From positions 62,001 to 126,000 of the forward strand of contig CARYZD010000002.1 of the NCBI GenBank assembly GCA_949106495.1: DNA of 64,000 bases. Reading direction: 5' to 3'. Shown piece after piece: positions 26,276 through 35,056 of the stretch (position 1 is its first letter; every line of letters starts with the position of its first letter). The notes beneath the pieces are model-generated. The model ran no database searches. It had not been told where the DNA came from and was given only the letters and a program-made list of their open reading frames with translations. The stretch comes from an uncultured Clostridia bacterium. GTDB taxonomy: Bacteria; Bacillota; Clostridia; TANB77; CAG-465. A program made the translations under genes and the position numbers.

Positions 26276-26304
26276 ATTATACCATTTTTATAATTTTATG
26301 TCAA
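26276..26304 (-). promoter_or_regulatory. SigA promoter of the PemK-like gene
   Basis: Minus strand TTGACA (26304-26299), 17-base spacer, TATAAT (26281-26276). Confidence 0.8.
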
Positions 26305-26324
26305 ATATAACAAGTATAAATATA

Positions 26325-26352
26325 TAGAGAGATTACAACATGTAATCTCTCT
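26325..26352 (-). terminator. Terminator of sdpRI
   Basis: AGAGAGATTAC/GTAATCTCTCT stem right after the sdpI stop. Confidence 0.75.
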
Positions 26353-26358
26353 TATTTT

Positions 26359-27051
26359 TTATTCTATAGCTTTCTTGGATTTTTTTCTTGCAATCATTGT
26401 AGCATGTAATCTTGGTACATAAAACATAAGCATACCACAAAAAATAATTGCTAATAGTAAATATACAAAATTAAATCCATAAACAATATAATATGCAGCA
26501 AGTAAAACTACGATTATAGAAGACACAAATCCTGTAAATCCATTAAATCTATTAGATATTCTCCAAACCCCATCATCTTCTAGTGTTTCTTTAGTTCTAA
26601 GTCCTAGGATAGAACCTTTTTTATTTATTGGATATGTACTATATATTCCGGCCATTACTAGTCCTATTATTCCCATAACAATATAAATTACTGGTATTTC
26701 TACATTAATTAATGTTGTTTTAGTATAAATTGAACTAATGTATACTAGTAACCAATTTATACATATTAAAAGACCATCAACAAATGCAAATGTACCATCT
26801 TCTATTAGTTTACCTGTTGTCACTGGTTTATCCATAGTCTTTAATCTATAAAATACTTGAATTAAACTAATAACAATTACTAATAATGGTATTGCAAGAA
26901 GCATTTGCTTAGAACACATTTTACCTATATCACTTTTAAAAATATTAATAGGAACCATAGATTTTAAATTTGTAATTGCAAAAATAGTTAGTATAAAATT
27001 TAAAACTGCTAATAATAAAATAGTTAAATTTTTCTTTTTTCTATTCATCAT
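26359..27051 (-). CDS. sdpI: SdpI-family immunity protein
   Basis: 230 residues with six or so TM helices. The region after helix 4 has the SdpI mark: KKGSILGLRTKETLEDDGVW followed by RISNRFNGFTG. In Bacillus, SdpI protects against the SdpC peptide toxin and also sequesters the SdpR repressor at the membrane. No sdpABC toxin genes are here, so this is a stand-alone immunity or signalling pair. It begins 17 bases after sdpR. Confidence 0.88.
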   Translation of the reverse strand: MMNRKKKNLTILLLAVLNFILTIFAITNLKSMVPINIFKSDIGKMCSKQMLLAIPLLVIVISLIQVFYRLKTMDKPVTTGKLIEDGTFAFVDGLLICINWLLVYISSIYTKTTLINVEIPVIYIVMGIIGLVMAGIYSTYPINKKGSILGLRTKETLEDDGVWRISNRFNGFTGFVSSIIVVLLAAYYIVYGFNFVYLLLAIIFCGMLMFYVPRLHATMIARKKSKKAIE

Positions 27052-27068
27052 ATAAAATATCCTCCTCT

Positions 27069-27323
27069 TTATTTTTTTAATCCTCTAATATATTGTATTA
27101 TTTCATTAAATGCTACTAAATTAAGAGAATATATTATATTTTGACCATTTTTCTTGGCATTAACCACATTTGCCTCTTTTAATATAGATAAATGATGACT
27201 AAGTGATGGTTTAGTAATATCAAAATGAGTATGAATTTCACCTGCACTTAATTCTCCATTTTTTAATATACTAAGTATTTCTCTTCTTGTTGAATCTGAC
27301 AAAGCTTCCCATATATTCCTCAT
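27069..27323 (-). CDS. sdpR: SdpR-type ArsR-family repressor
   Basis: 84 residues, a single winged HTH: ALSDSTRREILSIL, LSAGEIHTHFDIT, KPSLSHHLSILKEANVV and a wing with KNGQNIIYSL. No metal-binding cysteines, which separates it from metal-sensing ArsR proteins. It is expected to repress its own operon until SdpI captures it. First gene of the pair. Confidence 0.9.
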   Translation of the reverse strand: MRNIWEALSDSTRREILSILKNGELSAGEIHTHFDITKPSLSHHLSILKEANVVNAKKNGQNIIYSLNLVAFNEIIQYIRGLKK

Positions 27324-27407
27324 AAATTTCTTCCTTTCATAATAATTAGATGATTATTCTCTACTACATAAAAGTATATATCATTTAAAAACATTTGTAA
27401 AGAAAAA

Positions 27408-27434
27408 AATACACTCTAATTTAGAGTGTATTTT
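27408..27434 (-). terminator. Terminator of the 27.4-28.8 kb gene
   Basis: ATACACTCTAA/TTAGAGTGTAT stem followed by T-rich sequence on the minus strand. Confidence 0.8.
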
Positions 27435-27438
27435 ATGT

Positions 27439-28833
27439 TTAGCTAATTCCCATATCTATTTGACTTTGATTACTTACTTCTTTACCATTTTCATCAATCT
27501 GTTTTTTTATAATATCTGTATTTAGATTATTTAAATAATTATCTGCATCCATTATTGTATTTTTAAAATACTCCACAATATTTGTCTCTCTGTCTACTTT
27601 ATTTTCAGATTCAATAACAAATTTTTCTATGTTCTCATTAAAGAACTTCTTATCTATTTCATATGTATTATATTTTATTATTACATCAAATTTATCATTA
27701 TTATTCTTTTCTACAGAAGGAATAATTTGAACTAAATATCTTTTAGATGGATTAGAATAAGATAAATTTCTAGCTTTATTTACTGCCTCTTTATATAGCT
27801 CATTTACTACTTCTTTAATTTTATCATTAAATTCTTTATCTACCAAAGTATTACATGTATCTATAAAAAGATTATCTTCTTCTAAACCATATATATCTGA
27901 TTCTATAAATCTTTTTGTAGTAAATATATATGGATTTGCATTAAAAGTCTTCTCAAACATTTTTCTACTTTCATAAAATCTTTTATATATTGCTACTATA
28001 TCTCTATTTTCGTATAAATTTATAGTTTTAATTTTGTTTTCAGAATTTAAATAATATATATTTTTTGGTGATACACTAAATACCATATCATCTATTGAGT
28101 CATCTTTAAATAGTTGTTCTAAGTTTACTGTATTAATAAAAACATCTTTAATATTAAATTCTTTAAAATCTTTTAAATTTATATTAATACCTTTGTATGC
28201 ATACACTACATTTCCATCAATATCGCATGTTTCTTCACAATACATAGTAGATAATACATTGTTAAAAATATATACATCTGTATAATTATATATATGATTA
28301 TATAATATGTTTGAATCTTGAAGTTTTTTATCATTATACATTTTTTTAGCTTCTTCTTCTAGTTTAGTATTTATTTTTTCTTCAAGTGATTTATCTTTTA
28401 AGCCTTGAACTTTTATATATGAAACATCAACTTTATTTCCTTCTAAATTTTTAGAATAATCATAAAAGAAACCTTGTTTGGCAACATTTTCTTTTATCAT
28501 AGAATAATTTAGACCTTCATATTTTTCGTTTTCTCTAACAAGTAACTTTTCTTCAGTTTTTAAGTTATTAGTATCATTTTCTGTATCTTTACCTGCTATA
28601 AATAAAGAATATATAACAATACACAATATAATCGCAAGAATACATACTATTCCAATAATTATTTTTTTATCCAATAGTTTTTTAGTCTTTTGCTCATTTG
28701 TATTTTTATATGATTCTTCTTCATTTAATACAACTTCTTCTCCTGCTACAACACTTTTTTTATCTAAATTTGAATTATCAGAAACAACATTTACTTCTTT
28801 TGTCTCAGAAGTATCTATCTTTGACTGGTACAT
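27439..28833 (-). CDS. Membrane-anchored extracellular protein, DUF3298-like
   Basis: 464 residues. A charged cytoplasmic segment of about 50 residues precedes a single TM (about 54-74); the rest is extracellular. Two repeats of an alpha-beta region with long Glu/Lys helices (SLEEKINTKLEEEAKKMY; EFNDKIKEVVNELYKEAV) and strand-rich parts recall DUF4163/DUF3298 proteins such as RsiV, but no sigma factor is adjacent. Tentative. SD GAGGGAGG; single gene. Confidence 0.5.
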   Translation of the reverse strand: MYQSKIDTSETKEVNVVSDNSNLDKKSVVAGEEVVLNEEESYKNTNEQKTKKLLDKKIIIGIVCILAIILCIVIYSLFIAGKDTENDTNNLKTEEKLLVRENEKYEGLNYSMIKENVAKQGFFYDYSKNLEGNKVDVSYIKVQGLKDKSLEEKINTKLEEEAKKMYNDKKLQDSNILYNHIYNYTDVYIFNNVLSTMYCEETCDIDGNVVYAYKGININLKDFKEFNIKDVFINTVNLEQLFKDDSIDDMVFSVSPKNIYYLNSENKIKTINLYENRDIVAIYKRFYESRKMFEKTFNANPYIFTTKRFIESDIYGLEEDNLFIDTCNTLVDKEFNDKIKEVVNELYKEAVNKARNLSYSNPSKRYLVQIIPSVEKNNNDKFDVIIKYNTYEIDKKFFNENIEKFVIESENKVDRETNIVEYFKNTIMDADNYLNNLNTDIIKKQIDENGKEVSNQSQIDMGIS

Positions 28834-28914
28834 AACTGCCTCCCTCTTATATTAATACTATATTATCATTTATATATAAAATATTCAATCTTTTTACTAA
28901 TATAAATTTTATTC

Positions 28915-28943
28915 TTGATTTTTTATGTAAATGATGGTATAAT
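28915..28943 (+). promoter_or_regulatory. SigA promoter of the leader at 28.95 kb
   Basis: TTGATT (28915-28920), 17-base spacer, TATAAT (28938-28943). Predicted start near 28950. Confidence 0.75.
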
Positions 28944-28949
28944 AAAAGC

Positions 28950-29032
28950 TCGAAGCACATAAAATGTGACTTCCAAAATTTTGGAGGTCAGTGTGGCCTC
29001 CAAAAAATTATATATTAGGAGGTAATAAAATT
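28950..29032 (+). promoter_or_regulatory. Bistable 5' leader with a four-segment switch over the SD
   Basis: Four segments can pair in two exclusive ways. Segment 1 (28969-28978) pairs with segment 2 (28979-28988) through ACTTCC/GGAGGT; segment 2 also pairs perfectly with segment 3 (28997-29005) as TTTTGGAGG/CCTCCAAAA; and CCTCC of segment 3 pairs with the SD GGAGG (29018-29022). So 1:2 plus 3:4 hides the SD, and 2:3 frees it. This is the layout of a translational riboswitch or protein-responsive leader. Ligand unknown. Confidence 0.6.
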
Positions 29033-29797
29033 ATGGATAATCAAAGAACTGTTTTATCTAATAAGGAGGTTAGTCCTTGTAGACTAGCAAAAAAAGAACA
29101 TTGCATTATAGTAAAATCTAAAACGGGTAAGGTCGATTACCTAGTAATGAAACCTAATGATAATATTCTTGAAAATGTAGCATATAAGAAAATATTTGAT
29201 GTATTAAATTCTATTGAAAATAATTTAGAAAAGCCATTAAATTTTCCTGTTCATTTAGACTATATAACACTAATTTCTTTTAATGAGTCTTTTACACATG
29301 AAGAATTACAAACTTTAAAAGATACAATTGGTACTAAAATATTTTACTTTATAAATGATATAACTCATAAAAAGAATGTATATAAAACAGAATATATAGC
29401 AGATAAATATTTATACAATGATAAATTAAAAGACTTAAAGGAATTTTATACTATTCATAAGGATTTAGTAGAAGACTGCTTTGCAAGAGGATATTCTTCT
29501 CTACCACTTTTTGATGCAATATATGGTAATGAAAGAGTAAACTCTGTAATAAAGGAAATATATGATACATTAAAAGACACATCATTAAGTAATGAAAAAA
29601 TGCAACTTACCTATGGTTTAATAATTTATGTTGAAAATGTATTACCTTTTATACAAAGTGAAAAAAAGAGAGAAGATTTTTACTTTATGATTAGAGAAAT
29701 AAATAATAACTATAATAAAGTATTAAAAAGTAATATATGCAATGAATCAAATATAACAATTGAATCTCTTTATGATATAGTTAAACAAAGTTCTTAA
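29033..29797 (+). CDS. Hypothetical protein under leader control
   Basis: 254 residues. ATG 29033 chosen because of AGGAGG 10 bases upstream; the longer frame begins with GTG inside the leader. Soluble, mixed alpha-beta, no TM. N-terminal part has IIVKSKTGKVDYLVMKP; the C-terminal part is helical (EKKREDFYFMIREINNNYNK). I find no family. It is followed by an AATAGAAGGC/GCCTTCTATT terminator (29808-29832). Confidence 0.7.
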   Translation: MDNQRTVLSNKEVSPCRLAKKEHCIIVKSKTGKVDYLVMKPNDNILENVAYKKIFDVLNSIENNLEKPLNFPVHLDYITLISFNESFTHEELQTLKDTIGTKIFYFINDITHKKNVYKTEYIADKYLYNDKLKDLKEFYTIHKDLVEDCFARGYSSLPLFDAIYGNERVNSVIKEIYDTLKDTSLSNEKMQLTYGLIIYVENVLPFIQSEKKREDFYFMIREINNNYNKVLKSNICNESNITIESLYDIVKQSS

Positions 29798-29807
29798 TTA
29801 TAATTTA

Positions 29808-29832
29808 ATAGAAGGCTTATAGCCTTCTATTA
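29808..29832 (+). terminator. Terminator of the 29.0 kb gene
   Basis: AATAGAAGGC/GCCTTCTATT hairpin with a TTATA-type loop. Confidence 0.7.
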
Positions 29833-29835
29833 TTA

Positions 29836-30096
29836 TGCAAATTTATGTATTGATTTTAACAAAGGCAAAAGTAAACTTGATATAGAAAATAACTCAGATG
29901 AGGATATATATGTTAGAGTTGAAAAAAGCTTTATAACGATGTTAAAACAGGTGTTGAATTTATTAAAGCAAATACTAGTAAATACATAACAGTAAGTATA
30001 TCTGATAAGGAAAAATCTGAAATAAAAGAATTGGTTTTTGCTGTATTAAAAGAAGACAACCAAGTAGCTAAATACAAAATAAACATAAAAGAATAA
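29836..30096 (+). pseudogene. Decayed gene fragment
   Basis: Two partial frames that together read like one small domain: FNKGKSKLDIENNSDEDIYV up to about 29937, then, after a net -1 shift, DVKTGVEFIKANTSKYITVS to TAA at 30094-30096. There is no start codon or SD, because a terminator lies just before. This break is not linked to CGG. A hairpin CGGTA/TACCG with TTTT follows (30106-30126). A remnant, probably of a beta-sandwich surface or structural protein domain. Confidence 0.5.
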
Positions 30097-30146
30097 TATT
30101 AAAAGACGGTATATTTTACCGCCTTTTATTTTTATGCATAAAAAAT

Positions 30147-30361
30147 TATAAAAACTCCACATACTTTTTACAGTATGTGGGGAGAGAAAAAAATAGCTAA
30201 TAAGCTTTCTATAAGAGCTCTCATGCTCTATTTTATATCACAAAACCTTTTGGTATCATTTTGTGTTTTCAACTGCCTGCTAGTGCAGCCATTTTTTAAA
30301 AACAATTTATGTACACTTATTATTCTTAAAAAATTATTTTTTAATTCGCTCAATTAACTAC
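30147..30361 (-). ncRNA. Structured non-coding RNA of about 215 nt
   Basis: Own promoter, own terminator and no ORF (longest ATG frame is 7 codons). The first bases (30360-30348) pair with 30205-30194 just before the terminator, forming a closing stem of about 12 bp. Inside lie hairpins TTAAAAAA/TTTTTTAA, GCTGC/GCAGGC, CACAAAA/TTTTGTG and AGAGC/GCTCT, so a closed multi-branch fold. I know no matching family; 6S RNA would show one long interrupted rod instead. The frame on the plus strand at 30175-30357 has no SD and is not convincing. Confidence 0.65.
30151..30184 (-). terminator. Terminator of the 215-nt ncRNA
   Basis: CCACATACT/AGTATGTGG stem extended by CTCC/GGAG, with T4-5 on the minus strand. 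Confidence 0.8.
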
Positions 30362-30367
30362 ATCTAC

Positions 30368-30396
30368 ATTATAGCATCATTTTTATGTAAAGTCAA
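30368..30396 (-). promoter_or_regulatory. Promoter of the 215-nt ncRNA
   Basis: Minus strand TTGACT (30396-30391), 17-base spacer, TATAAT (30373-30368), just downstream of ldh. Confidence 0.8.
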
Positions 30397-30411
30397 CAAA
30401 CTTTACATTAT

Positions 30412-31326
30412 TTATATACTTTTAGCTCCATCTTTTATGATTTTAGCAGATAAATCATATAATTCTTTCTCTTTAAAACTAAAGTTATATAATTTGTTTT
30501 TTAGTACTCCACTACTTCCTACTATGCTTAAAGAACTAATATATACCTCTTTTTCTTCATCATATGTAGATAGTGGTAATTCTTCTTGTTCATTATTAAT
30601 TATACATCTTGTAATTTTTGTAAGGGCAGTTGCAACGCCAAAACAAGTATATCCTTGCATACTTGCAACAGTAAAACCATCTTTTTTTACTTTGTCTTCT
30701 ATTTCTAGCATTTCACTTTGCGATAGATAATCTTTTATATCATAAGTATTATTTACTTTAACAGATGACCAAGTAACAAACTGTGAATCTCCATGCTCTC
30801 CAAAAACATACCCAGATATACTTCTTAGAGGAAAATCTAATTTATTTGCTACTTCATATCTAAGTCTTGCAGTATCTAAAAGTGTTCCACTTCCTATTAC
30901 TTTTTTATAATCATTATTATATTTTTGAGCTACTTTTAGTGTAATAATATCTAATGGATTACTTGCGACAAGTATAATACCATTAAATTTCGCTTTATTT
31001 ACATTTTCCATTATCTTATCTATAATTTTATTGGTTTTATTTAAATCTTCCATTCTTGACCTTTTTTTATTTGTTTGAGGTACACCTGCAGTTATACACA
31101 ATATATCTGCATCTGAAATATCTTCATATTTACCAAGCTTAACATTATTTATATATCCTCTTGAAAAAGATAAACTGTGACTCAAATCTAATGCTTTTCC
31201 TTGTGTCTTTTTTTCATCTATATCTATAAGTATAAGTTCGCCTATATCTAATCCTTGATTAATAAGTGAATATGCATAAGATATTCCAACATTCCCAAGT
31301 CCTATAATTCCAATTTTATAACTCAT
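30412..31326 (-). CDS. ldh: L-lactate dehydrogenase-type oxidoreductase
   Basis: 304 residues. NAD-binding GLGNVG, substrate loop AGVPQTNKKRSR with Gln at the LDH-typical position (malate dehydrogenases have Arg), SGTLLDTARLR, and active-site His in GEHGDSQ. It reduces pyruvate to L-lactate to recycle NADH in fermentation. Slightly shorter than the usual 315, with divergent stretches, so L-2-hydroxyisocaproate-type activity is also possible. Single gene. Confidence 0.85.
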   Translation of the reverse strand: MSYKIGIIGLGNVGISYAYSLINQGLDIGELILIDIDEKKTQGKALDLSHSLSFSRGYINNVKLGKYEDISDADILCITAGVPQTNKKRSRMEDLNKTNKIIDKIMENVNKAKFNGIILVASNPLDIITLKVAQKYNNDYKKVIGSGTLLDTARLRYEVANKLDFPLRSISGYVFGEHGDSQFVTWSSVKVNNTYDIKDYLSQSEMLEIEDKVKKDGFTVASMQGYTCFGVATALTKITRCIINNEQEELPLSTYDEEKEVYISSLSIVGSSGVLKNKLYNFSFKEKELYDLSAKIIKDGAKSI

Positions 31327-31377
31327 CTTATATCACCTATATTTATTATATTCTATTTTAAACTAATTTTTCAATAG

Positions 31378-31410
31378 AAAAAAAGGCCTACTTCAAAAAG
31401 TAGACCCATT
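31378..31410 (-). terminator. Terminator overlapping the small TM protein gene
   Basis: GGTCTACTTTT/AAGTAGGCC hairpin with T7 on the minus strand. It begins within the last codons of the gene at 31393. Confidence 0.6.
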
Positions 31411-31596
31411 TAATATTTTAAAGAAGCATAAGATTAAAAAAATTGCTATTATAATTGAAATTATTGTTACAGATATTACTACTATCTTAATAACTTTCTT
31501 TTTCTCCTCATCCTTTATGTCTAAGTAGCTACTAACAATTGCTCCAGCTACAACCATTAACACAATAAGTGAAATTAAGTATAATATTAAGTTCAT
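31393..31596 (-). CDS. Small two-TM protein
   Basis: 67 residues, clear SD AAAGGAGG. Two TM helices (about 1-22 and 38-62) joined by a charged loop SSYLDIKDEEKKKV. No family recognised. It lies between ldh and the ABC permease, with its own SD, and may be an accessory membrane protein. Confidence 0.6.
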   Translation of the reverse strand: MNLILYLISLIVLMVVAGAIVSSYLDIKDEEKKKVIKIVVISVTIISIIIAIFLILCFFKILNGSTF

Positions 31597-31679
31597 TCTA
31601 TCTACCTCCTTTAAAATTATTTAAAGATAATTCGTGTTGTTTATATATGTATTTTAACACAATTTTTTAAATAGTCAAA

Positions 31680-34289
31680 CTAAATATTATCTTTTCTTAT
31701 TGTTTCTATAATATTTTGTTTATTTATTTTATTTAAAGAGTATTTCATTATACAACCAATAAGTACAAATACTGCAATTATTACAATAGATAAGCTTAAA
31801 TATGGTAATGTAAATTTCATTTCTAGAGTATTTACAAATTGTTTATAGAAAAAGTAAGAAAATACAAGACCTATTGGTATTCCAATTAATAATGATTTTA
31901 CTCCATATAATATACTTTCAAGTCTTATCATTCTATTAAATTCTTTGTTTGTCATACCAATTGATTTAAGCATAGCAAACTCTCTACTTCTTAAATTCAT
32001 ATTCGTAGTTATAGTATTGAATATATTTGTTACTCCTATAAGTGATATTACAATCATAAATCCATATAAGAATATTGATATAACTAATTGCATTGCATTA
32101 TCTTGTCTCATCATTTGATCATAATTATTTACAGAATGTTTTTCTCCATAATCTTTTAATATTATATCTTGTATATTATCTGCATTTTCTGCTTTTATAT
32201 ACATTTGTGTTCCTAAATTAAAGTTTATCAATTTATCAAAATAATATTCATCTACAACAATTATTCCACCAAAATGATTAACTGATTCAAATCCAATAGG
32301 ATTTTTATCTGCACAAGCTGCTATCTTAATATTTAAATCTTCACTATATTCATTTGCACCAATATAAAACTTACCAGTAATAATGTCTCCTGGCACATAA
32401 TCATAATATCTTTTTGTTACATATGTACCTTTTTTACCTTCCTCATCATATTCATATTGTGTATGATAATCTGCAAGTATTACTTGTTCTTTACACTCAT
32501 CATAGTTAAGGCCTAACTCTTTTACATATTTCCTAAATTGTTCATTATTTAACCCATATATATTTATATCAAGATTATTATTTGAGTCTCCTGTAATATA
32601 ATCTTTGTAATCATTTGCAAGCTTTAAATTACTTACATTTACAGTAAGATTATTTTCTTTATATATTGCAAAATTTTTAATTCCATCTAATAAAGATATT
32701 TTTCTAAAATCATCATAACTATCTTTTGTTCCAGAACTTAAACTTATATTAAATGCTCTTTCTTTATAATATATAGATGATGTTTTAAACGCATATGTTA
32801 GAAATGATGACATGGCTATAAATATTGCAACACTTACAACAATAGAGACAACTGTTGTCCTATATTTTTTCTTATTTCTCTTTAAGTTTTTATCTGCTAT
32901 TTGTCCTCCAATACCAAAAATCTTTTTGATTAATTTAGAAGATTTTAATTTTTTAGATTTGATATTTATATCGTTATTTCCTCTTATCGCCTCTATTGGT
33001 GAAACTCTTGATGCTCTTATAGCTGATGTTATAGCAGATAAATATATGGTAACTAATGATAATACTATAGCAATAAATATTGCAAGCCATGAAAATGTAA
33101 ATATAAATTGTATACCATCTAAATATTCAAATAAAATTGTACTTACAACTTTTAAAAGTATAAACACTGCAAATAATCCACCTAAAATTCCAAGTGGTAT
33201 ACCAATTACAGCAAGAATTAGACCTTCATATAATACGTTCTTTCTTATTTGTTTTGGTGTTGCTCCAATAGACGCAAGCATTCCATATTGTTTCATTTTC
33301 TCAGTTATTGATATTGCAAAACTATTTCTAATGCAAAATACACTTGTAACAATAATAATTATTATTACTACTATTGCTGCACCTAATAATGTAGATAAAA
33401 TTGATGCTCCCATCTCAAAACTTTCAAATCTAAAAAGACCTTGATTTTTTTCAAAATCGTATTTTTGAGTTTCTCTAAGTTGAATTGATTTTTCTAAACT
33501 ATAATTATCTCCTCCTATAACTTCAGATACCAGTTTTTCATCTACACCAATAATTTGAGATAAAACTTTATATTGTTCTTTTAAAGCCTTTTTAGTAAAT
33601 AATGTATATACATCTAAATTTTCTTTAGACTCATTGTCCATATATGTTATAATTGAATATCCTGGGCAAAAGCGATTTTCAATATCATAATTTGGTCTTT
33701 CAATTATACCTACTATTTCAAATTCCTTTGTATACATACTTTTTAAATATTCATCATTTTCTACATATGTATTAGATTGGTGAAGTGGATAATCATCTTC
33801 AATAAGTAATCTCTCACTAATGTCTAATGTAAGTTTTTGACCTATATTAAAACTTACACCACCATTTGTTTTAATATGTTTTGCTATTACAATCTCATTT
33901 GAATTTTGTGGCATTCTTCCTTCAACAAGTTTAATTGATGAATTTAATAATGCAGAACTATCAAATTCTAGTAATCTTAGATATGGTTTTAAAGAATTTG
34001 TTGATTCTTTTAAATATGAATATCCTGCCTCTCTTATTGTATACATAGCCTCTATATTTCTATTATTTTTAAAGTATTTTAAATCATCAACTGGCACATC
34101 ATAAAAATTATAGTGATAATTTCCATCAGTCTGTCTTGAATGCTCAATCATTGTTTCTCTAAAACTTACTACCATAGTTGATACCGCTGCAATTAAAGCT
34201 GTAGATAAAATAATACCAATTATTGTTACTATTGTCCTTTTTTTATTCATCTGTAGACTTTTTACAGTAAGTTTATTTAATATGTTCAT
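31680..34289 (-). CDS. FtsX-like ABC transporter permease
   Basis: 869 residues. N-terminal TM, a large extracellular region, then an FtsX domain (three TMs near 300-430), a second TM near 490, another extracellular region, and a second FtsX domain with three TMs at about 740-860. This is the two-FtsX build of peptide-export or peptide-sensing transporters (BceB/YtrF-like group). It starts 4 bases after the ATPase gene. Confidence 0.88.
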   Translation of the reverse strand: MNILNKLTVKSLQMNKKRTIVTIIGIILSTALIAAVSTMVVSFRETMIEHSRQTDGNYHYNFYDVPVDDLKYFKNNRNIEAMYTIREAGYSYLKESTNSLKPYLRLLEFDSSALLNSSIKLVEGRMPQNSNEIVIAKHIKTNGGVSFNIGQKLTLDISERLLIEDDYPLHQSNTYVENDEYLKSMYTKEFEIVGIIERPNYDIENRFCPGYSIITYMDNESKENLDVYTLFTKKALKEQYKVLSQIIGVDEKLVSEVIGGDNYSLEKSIQLRETQKYDFEKNQGLFRFESFEMGASILSTLLGAAIVVIIIIIVTSVFCIRNSFAISITEKMKQYGMLASIGATPKQIRKNVLYEGLILAVIGIPLGILGGLFAVFILLKVVSTILFEYLDGIQFIFTFSWLAIFIAIVLSLVTIYLSAITSAIRASRVSPIEAIRGNNDINIKSKKLKSSKLIKKIFGIGGQIADKNLKRNKKKYRTTVVSIVVSVAIFIAMSSFLTYAFKTSSIYYKERAFNISLSSGTKDSYDDFRKISLLDGIKNFAIYKENNLTVNVSNLKLANDYKDYITGDSNNNLDINIYGLNNEQFRKYVKELGLNYDECKEQVILADYHTQYEYDEEGKKGTYVTKRYYDYVPGDIITGKFYIGANEYSEDLNIKIAACADKNPIGFESVNHFGGIIVVDEYYFDKLINFNLGTQMYIKAENADNIQDIILKDYGEKHSVNNYDQMMRQDNAMQLVISIFLYGFMIVISLIGVTNIFNTITTNMNLRSREFAMLKSIGMTNKEFNRMIRLESILYGVKSLLIGIPIGLVFSYFFYKQFVNTLEMKFTLPYLSLSIVIIAVFVLIGCIMKYSLNKINKQNIIETIRKDNI

Positions 34290-34293
34290 AAGT

Positions 34294-34968
34294 CTACACC
34301 TCCGATACTATTCTTCCATCTTCTATTTTAATAATTCTATCAGCAATTTTAGCAATTTCTAAATCATGTGTAATCATAACTATTGTTTGCTTATATTTTT
34401 TATTTGATACTTTTAATAATTCAACTATTTCATCACTAGACTTAGAATCTAAGTTTCCAGTTGGTTCATCTGCAAGAATTATCGCAGGATTATTTATTAA
34501 TGCTCTACCAATAGAAACTCTTTGCTGTTGTCCTCCAGATAACTCATTTGGTAAATTATTTTGTCTATGTTGTAAACCTAAGGTTTTTAATATTTCATCT
34601 ATCTTTTGTTTATCTACTTTTTTTCCATCTAAGTCACATGGCAATGTAATATTTTCCACTACATTTAATATTGGTATTAAATTATAAAACTGATAAATAA
34701 GTCCTACTTGTCTTCTTCTAAATATAGCTAGGTTTTCTTCATTAAGTGAATATACATCTTTCCCCTCAATAAATACTTTTCCACTTGTTGGTTTATCTAC
34801 ACCACCAATTAGATGTAGTAATGTAGATTTACCACTACCACTACTTCCAACAATTGCCACAAATTCTCCTCTATTTACAGAAAAAGACATATCATCTACT
34901 GCTACTACTTGATTTTCTCCTTTTCCATATTTTTTAGTTAAATGTTCTACTCTTAATATTTCTTCCAT
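34294..34968 (-). CDS. MacB/BceA-type ABC transporter ATPase
   Basis: 224 residues. Walker A GSSGSGKST, Q-loop region YQFYNLIPILNVVENI typical of the LolD/MacB/BceA subgroup, signature LSGGQQQRV, Walker B IILADEPTGNLDS, switch His in ITHDLEIA. It powers the adjoining permease. SD AAGGAGG. A terminator at 35031-35055 separates it from the sensor kinase gene, so the transporter has its own promoter that the response regulator may switch (inference). Confidence 0.93.
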   Translation of the reverse strand: MEEILRVEHLTKKYGKGENQVVAVDDMSFSVNRGEFVAIVGSSGSGKSTLLHLIGGVDKPTSGKVFIEGKDVYSLNEENLAIFRRRQVGLIYQFYNLIPILNVVENITLPCDLDGKKVDKQKIDEILKTLGLQHRQNNLPNELSGGQQQRVSIGRALINNPAIILADEPTGNLDSKSSDEIVELLKVSNKKYKQTIVMITHDLEIAKIADRIIKIEDGRIVSEV

Positions 34969-35030
34969 AAATTTATCCTCCTTATGAGATAATTATATAT
35001 ACTAAAAATGACTTTTAAGTGACTTTAGAA

Positions 35031-35055
35031 AAAAATACTTACAAAAATGTAAGTA
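35031..35055 (-). terminator. Terminator between two-component genes and ABC genes
   Basis: AAATACTTACA/TGTAAGTATTT stem with T7 on the minus strand. Confidence 0.8.
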
Positions 35056-35056
35056 T

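Noticed and set aside
29836..30096. Functional gene with frameshift
   Set aside because: No start codon or SD exists, a terminator precedes it, and the shift is not at CGG.
30175..30357. 60-codon ORF on the plus strand
   Set aside because: No SD, starts inside a terminator stem and runs antisense to the structured RNA.
32812..33444. 210-codon ORF antisense to the ABC permease
   Set aside because: Shadow of a gene with clear FtsX domains; codon pattern is the complement of that gene.
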